Of a DNA stretch of 6,400 bases, positions 5,353 through 6,400 are shown piece by piece (within the stretch, counting starts at the first letter, position 1; every line of letters starts with the position of its first letter). This DNA comes from an uncultured Bacilli bacterium (GTDB lineage: Bacteria; Bacillota_I; Bacilli_A; RF39; UBA660), in contig CAKOOW010000059.1 of NCBI GenBank assembly GCA_934098445.1, positions 1 to 6,400 of the forward strand, written 5' to 3'. The notes below the pieces were generated by a model. The model was not told the origin of the DNA. It made no database searches and was given only the letters and a program-made list of their open reading frames with translations. The translations under genes were made by a program, and so were the position numbers.

Positions 5353-6036
5353 ATGAGAAAGTTTAAAAGAAGAGTTATTCTTAAGAATTATATATTTATC
5401 TATTTAGTTATTATTTTCATAGAGGTATTTTATTCTATAGATAAGATTGGTTTAATGATTAGTCCCAAGATGATTAATATCATTAAGAATAATATATCTT
5501 ATTATGATAATATTCTAATAGAAGAGTATTTAGATACTAAAGAGTTAAGGGATTCTTATATAGAGGAGTTAATTACTATAGATAAGAATAGTAAGGAAGA
5601 GATAGTTAATATAGATATAAATACTTCTAAGAGTTATATACTTCTAAATAAAATTGTTAATAATCTTAAGAATAGTAATAGTACTTATAGAGATATGTAT
5701 GCTAAGAATAAAAAGAATTATATAGTACTTAGATATCCAATAGGACTTATTAGTAATAATATACTTATTAATAATCTAGGATATAGGATTCCTATTAGAT
5801 TAGAACTTAATAGTAATATATTAACTGGTATAAAGAGTAAAGTTACTAATTATGGACTTAATAATGCTTTAATAGAGGTATATCTTAGGGTTAAGTTTAC
5901 TTCTAATGTCGTATATTTTTCTTTAGATGATAGGGTAGATAATGAATATGAGATATTATTAGCTTCGAAGATGATTATGGGGAGAGTTCCTGAGATGTTT
6001 AATGGGTATTTAGAGAAGAGTATAGATTCTAATTAG
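5353..6036 (+). CDS. yunB: Sporulation protein YunB
   Basis: A 227-residue protein with a basic N-terminus (MRKFKRR), one membrane helix (about 13-28) and a large, presumably extracytoplasmic domain. The C-terminal half shows the YunB pattern as I remember it: YPIGLISNNILINNLGYRIP (128-147), TGIKSKVTNYGLNNALIEVY (158-177), and IMGRVPEMFNGYL (208-220). In Bacillus subtilis yunB is a mother-cell, sigma-E-controlled gene needed for normal sporulation; its biochemical role is unclear. A TTG start at 5329 would add eight residues but lies in the T run of the upstream terminator. ATG 5353 gives the usual basic-then-helix N-terminus, yet neither start has a visible ribosome binding site. Codons favour ATA, AGT and TTA. 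Family assignment is good; the exact start is uncertain. Confidence 0.85.
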   Translation: MRKFKRRVILKNYIFIYLVIIFIEVFYSIDKIGLMISPKMINIIKNNISYYDNILIEEYLDTKELRDSYIEELITIDKNSKEEIVNIDINTSKSYILLNKIVNNLKNSNSTYRDMYAKNKKNYIVLRYPIGLISNNILINNLGYRIPIRLELNSNILTGIKSKVTNYGLNNALIEVYLRVKFTSNVVYFSLDDRVDNEYEILLASKMIMGRVPEMFNGYLEKSIDSN

Positions 6037-6066
6037 AGGGGGATAATATATTATTTAAGATATATT

Positions 6067-6091
6067 TTCATAGAGTTAAAAACTCTATGAA
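6067..6091 (+). repeat. 25-base palindrome, copy 1 (loop AAA)
   Basis: TTCATAGAGTT (6067-6077), loop AAA, AACTCTATGAA (6081-6091); one further T-A pair extends it to 6066-6092. No T run follows on the plus strand. It is the exact reverse complement of the copy at 6331-6355. Confidence 0.9.
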
Positions 6092-6183
6092 AGCGAATTT
6101 TCGGCTACTATTTTTAACTTATACTCTAATTTTAGCATAACAAAGGGACGTTTTAAACTCTAAAATAGCAGAATAATTATTTT

Positions 6184-6207
6184 TTTCTAGTCAACTTTCT
6201 AGTCAAC
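6184..6207 (+). repeat. Tandem 12-mer pair 1
   Basis: TTTCTAGTCAAC occurs twice head to tail without a gap (6184-6195 and 6196-6207), both copies identical. The shared core CTAGTCAA returns at 6276-6299. Confidence 0.9.
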
Positions 6208-6224
6208 ATATTAGGCTAAAATTC

Positions 6225-6236
6225 TAGGTGAATACT
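6225..6236 (+). repeat. Inverted 12-mer, left arm
   Basis: TAGGTGAATACT, exactly inverted at 6314-6325 (AGTATTCACCTA). The arms enclose 77 bases containing the second tandem pair and the ATCTTAAGAT palindrome. Confidence 0.85.
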
Positions 6237-6275
6237 AGTTTCCAATAGATATATAATCTTAAGATAATTAATTCT

Positions 6276-6299
6276 ATTCTAGTCAAAATTATAGTCAAA
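6276..6299 (+). repeat. Tandem 12-mer pair 2
   Basis: ATTCTAGTCAAA and ATTATAGTCAAA, head to tail (6276-6287 and 6288-6299), 11 of 12 bases identical. Same orientation and same 12-base period as pair 1, starting 92 bases after it. Confidence 0.88.
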
Positions 6300-6313
6300 T
6301 AAGCTTTAAACCC

Positions 6314-6325
6314 AGTATTCACCTA
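6314..6325 (-). repeat. Inverted 12-mer, right arm
   Basis: AGTATTCACCTA, the exact reverse complement of TAGGTGAATACT at 6225-6236. Confidence 0.85.
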
Positions 6326-6330
6326 CTGTT

Positions 6331-6355
6331 TTCATAGAGTTTTTAACTCTATGAA
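6331..6355 (-). repeat. 25-base palindrome, copy 2 (loop TTT)
   Basis: TTCATAGAGTT (6331-6341), loop TTT, AACTCTATGAA (6345-6355). The asymmetric loop shows that this copy is inverted relative to 6067-6091, with all 25 bases matching. Outside the palindrome the flanks are not related. Confidence 0.9.
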
Positions 6356-6400
6356 TGTGAAAATGTGTTATAAGGTATGGGTTTATGTAAATTCTTATAC

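Larger units (their letters stand above)
6037..6400. other. Structured non-coding region after yunB
   Basis: 364 bases without a recognisable gene on either strand. From left to right: an AT-rich palindrome (ATAATATATTAT near 6043), a 25-base palindrome, two tandem 12-mers, a 12-base inverted repeat arm, an AT-rich centre with ATCTTAAGAT, two more tandem 12-mers, the second inverted repeat arm, and the second 25-base palindrome. The order is too regular for plain intergenic DNA. It resembles a recombination or attachment region or an origin-like array, but no recombinase or replication gene is in the window. Confidence 0.6.

Noticed and set aside
6037..6066. dif-type chromosome dimer resolution site
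   Set aside because: ATAATATATTAT resembles the dif centre, but the flanking arms do not match the Firmicute dif pattern I know.
6184..6299. TTGACT repeats (minus strand) as promoter -35 boxes
   Set aside because: No TATAAT-like partner lies 16-18 bases downstream of any of the four copies and no gene follows; the strict 12-base period fits binding-site repeats better.
6066..6355. CRISPR array
   Set aside because: There are only two copies of the palindrome, in opposite orientation and 239 bases apart, with no spacer-sized periodicity.

Overview
The window looks like chromosomal DNA from an AT-rich, low-GC Gram-positive bacterium (Bacillota), probably an anaerobic, gut-type lineage with endospore ancestry. 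The pointers are a YunB-type sporulation protein, a rubrerythrin with a C-terminal rubredoxin domain, a single-cluster ferredoxin, a YtxH-like protein, a lipobox lipoprotein, AGGAGG-type ribosome binding sites and sigma-A-like promoters with extended TGC -10 boxes. Tryptophans are encoded by TGG and nothing requires a non-standard code. No finer taxonomic placement can be made from the sequence alone.

Left part (1-1843, minus strand): a tightly overlapping three-gene operon runs from a near-consensus promoter at 1815-1843. The order is a DUF5662-family protein, then an unrecognised membrane protein with a four-cysteine zinc-ribbon-like motif, then a DUF4352-like lipoprotein cut by the window edge. 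Genes 1 and 2 overlap by 4 bases and genes 2 and 3 by 1 base. Divergent from it is a YtxH-like gene (2003-2407, plus). It converges on a DUF6512-family membrane protein (2424-2909, minus), with one small terminator hairpin between them.

Middle part (2924-4362): rubrerythrin (minus, with promoter and terminator) and a 4Fe-4S ferredoxin (minus, with promoter and terminator) flank about 500 bases without a recognised gene. That gap holds a very regular 17-bp-stem hairpin (3853-3892) that does not look like a terminator. Just upstream of it is a candidate 18-codon peptide with a strong ribosome binding site. The redox genes fit peroxide detoxification and electron transfer in an anaerobe, although they are separate transcription units.

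Right part (4363-6036, plus): an acidic, low-complexity protein with one C-terminal membrane segment is closed by an intrinsic terminator. The yunB homologue follows directly, with no visible ribosome binding site.

Right end (6037-6400): a non-coding stretch with unusually ordered repeats. Two copies of a 25-base palindrome lie in opposite orientation. Between them are two tandem pairs of a 12-mer containing TAGTCAA, and a 12-base inverted repeat brackets the second pair. The layout is reminiscent of integrase arm and core sites at the edge of a mobile element, but no recombinase gene is visible. This region and the 3.6-3.9 kb gap are the two places most worth following up.
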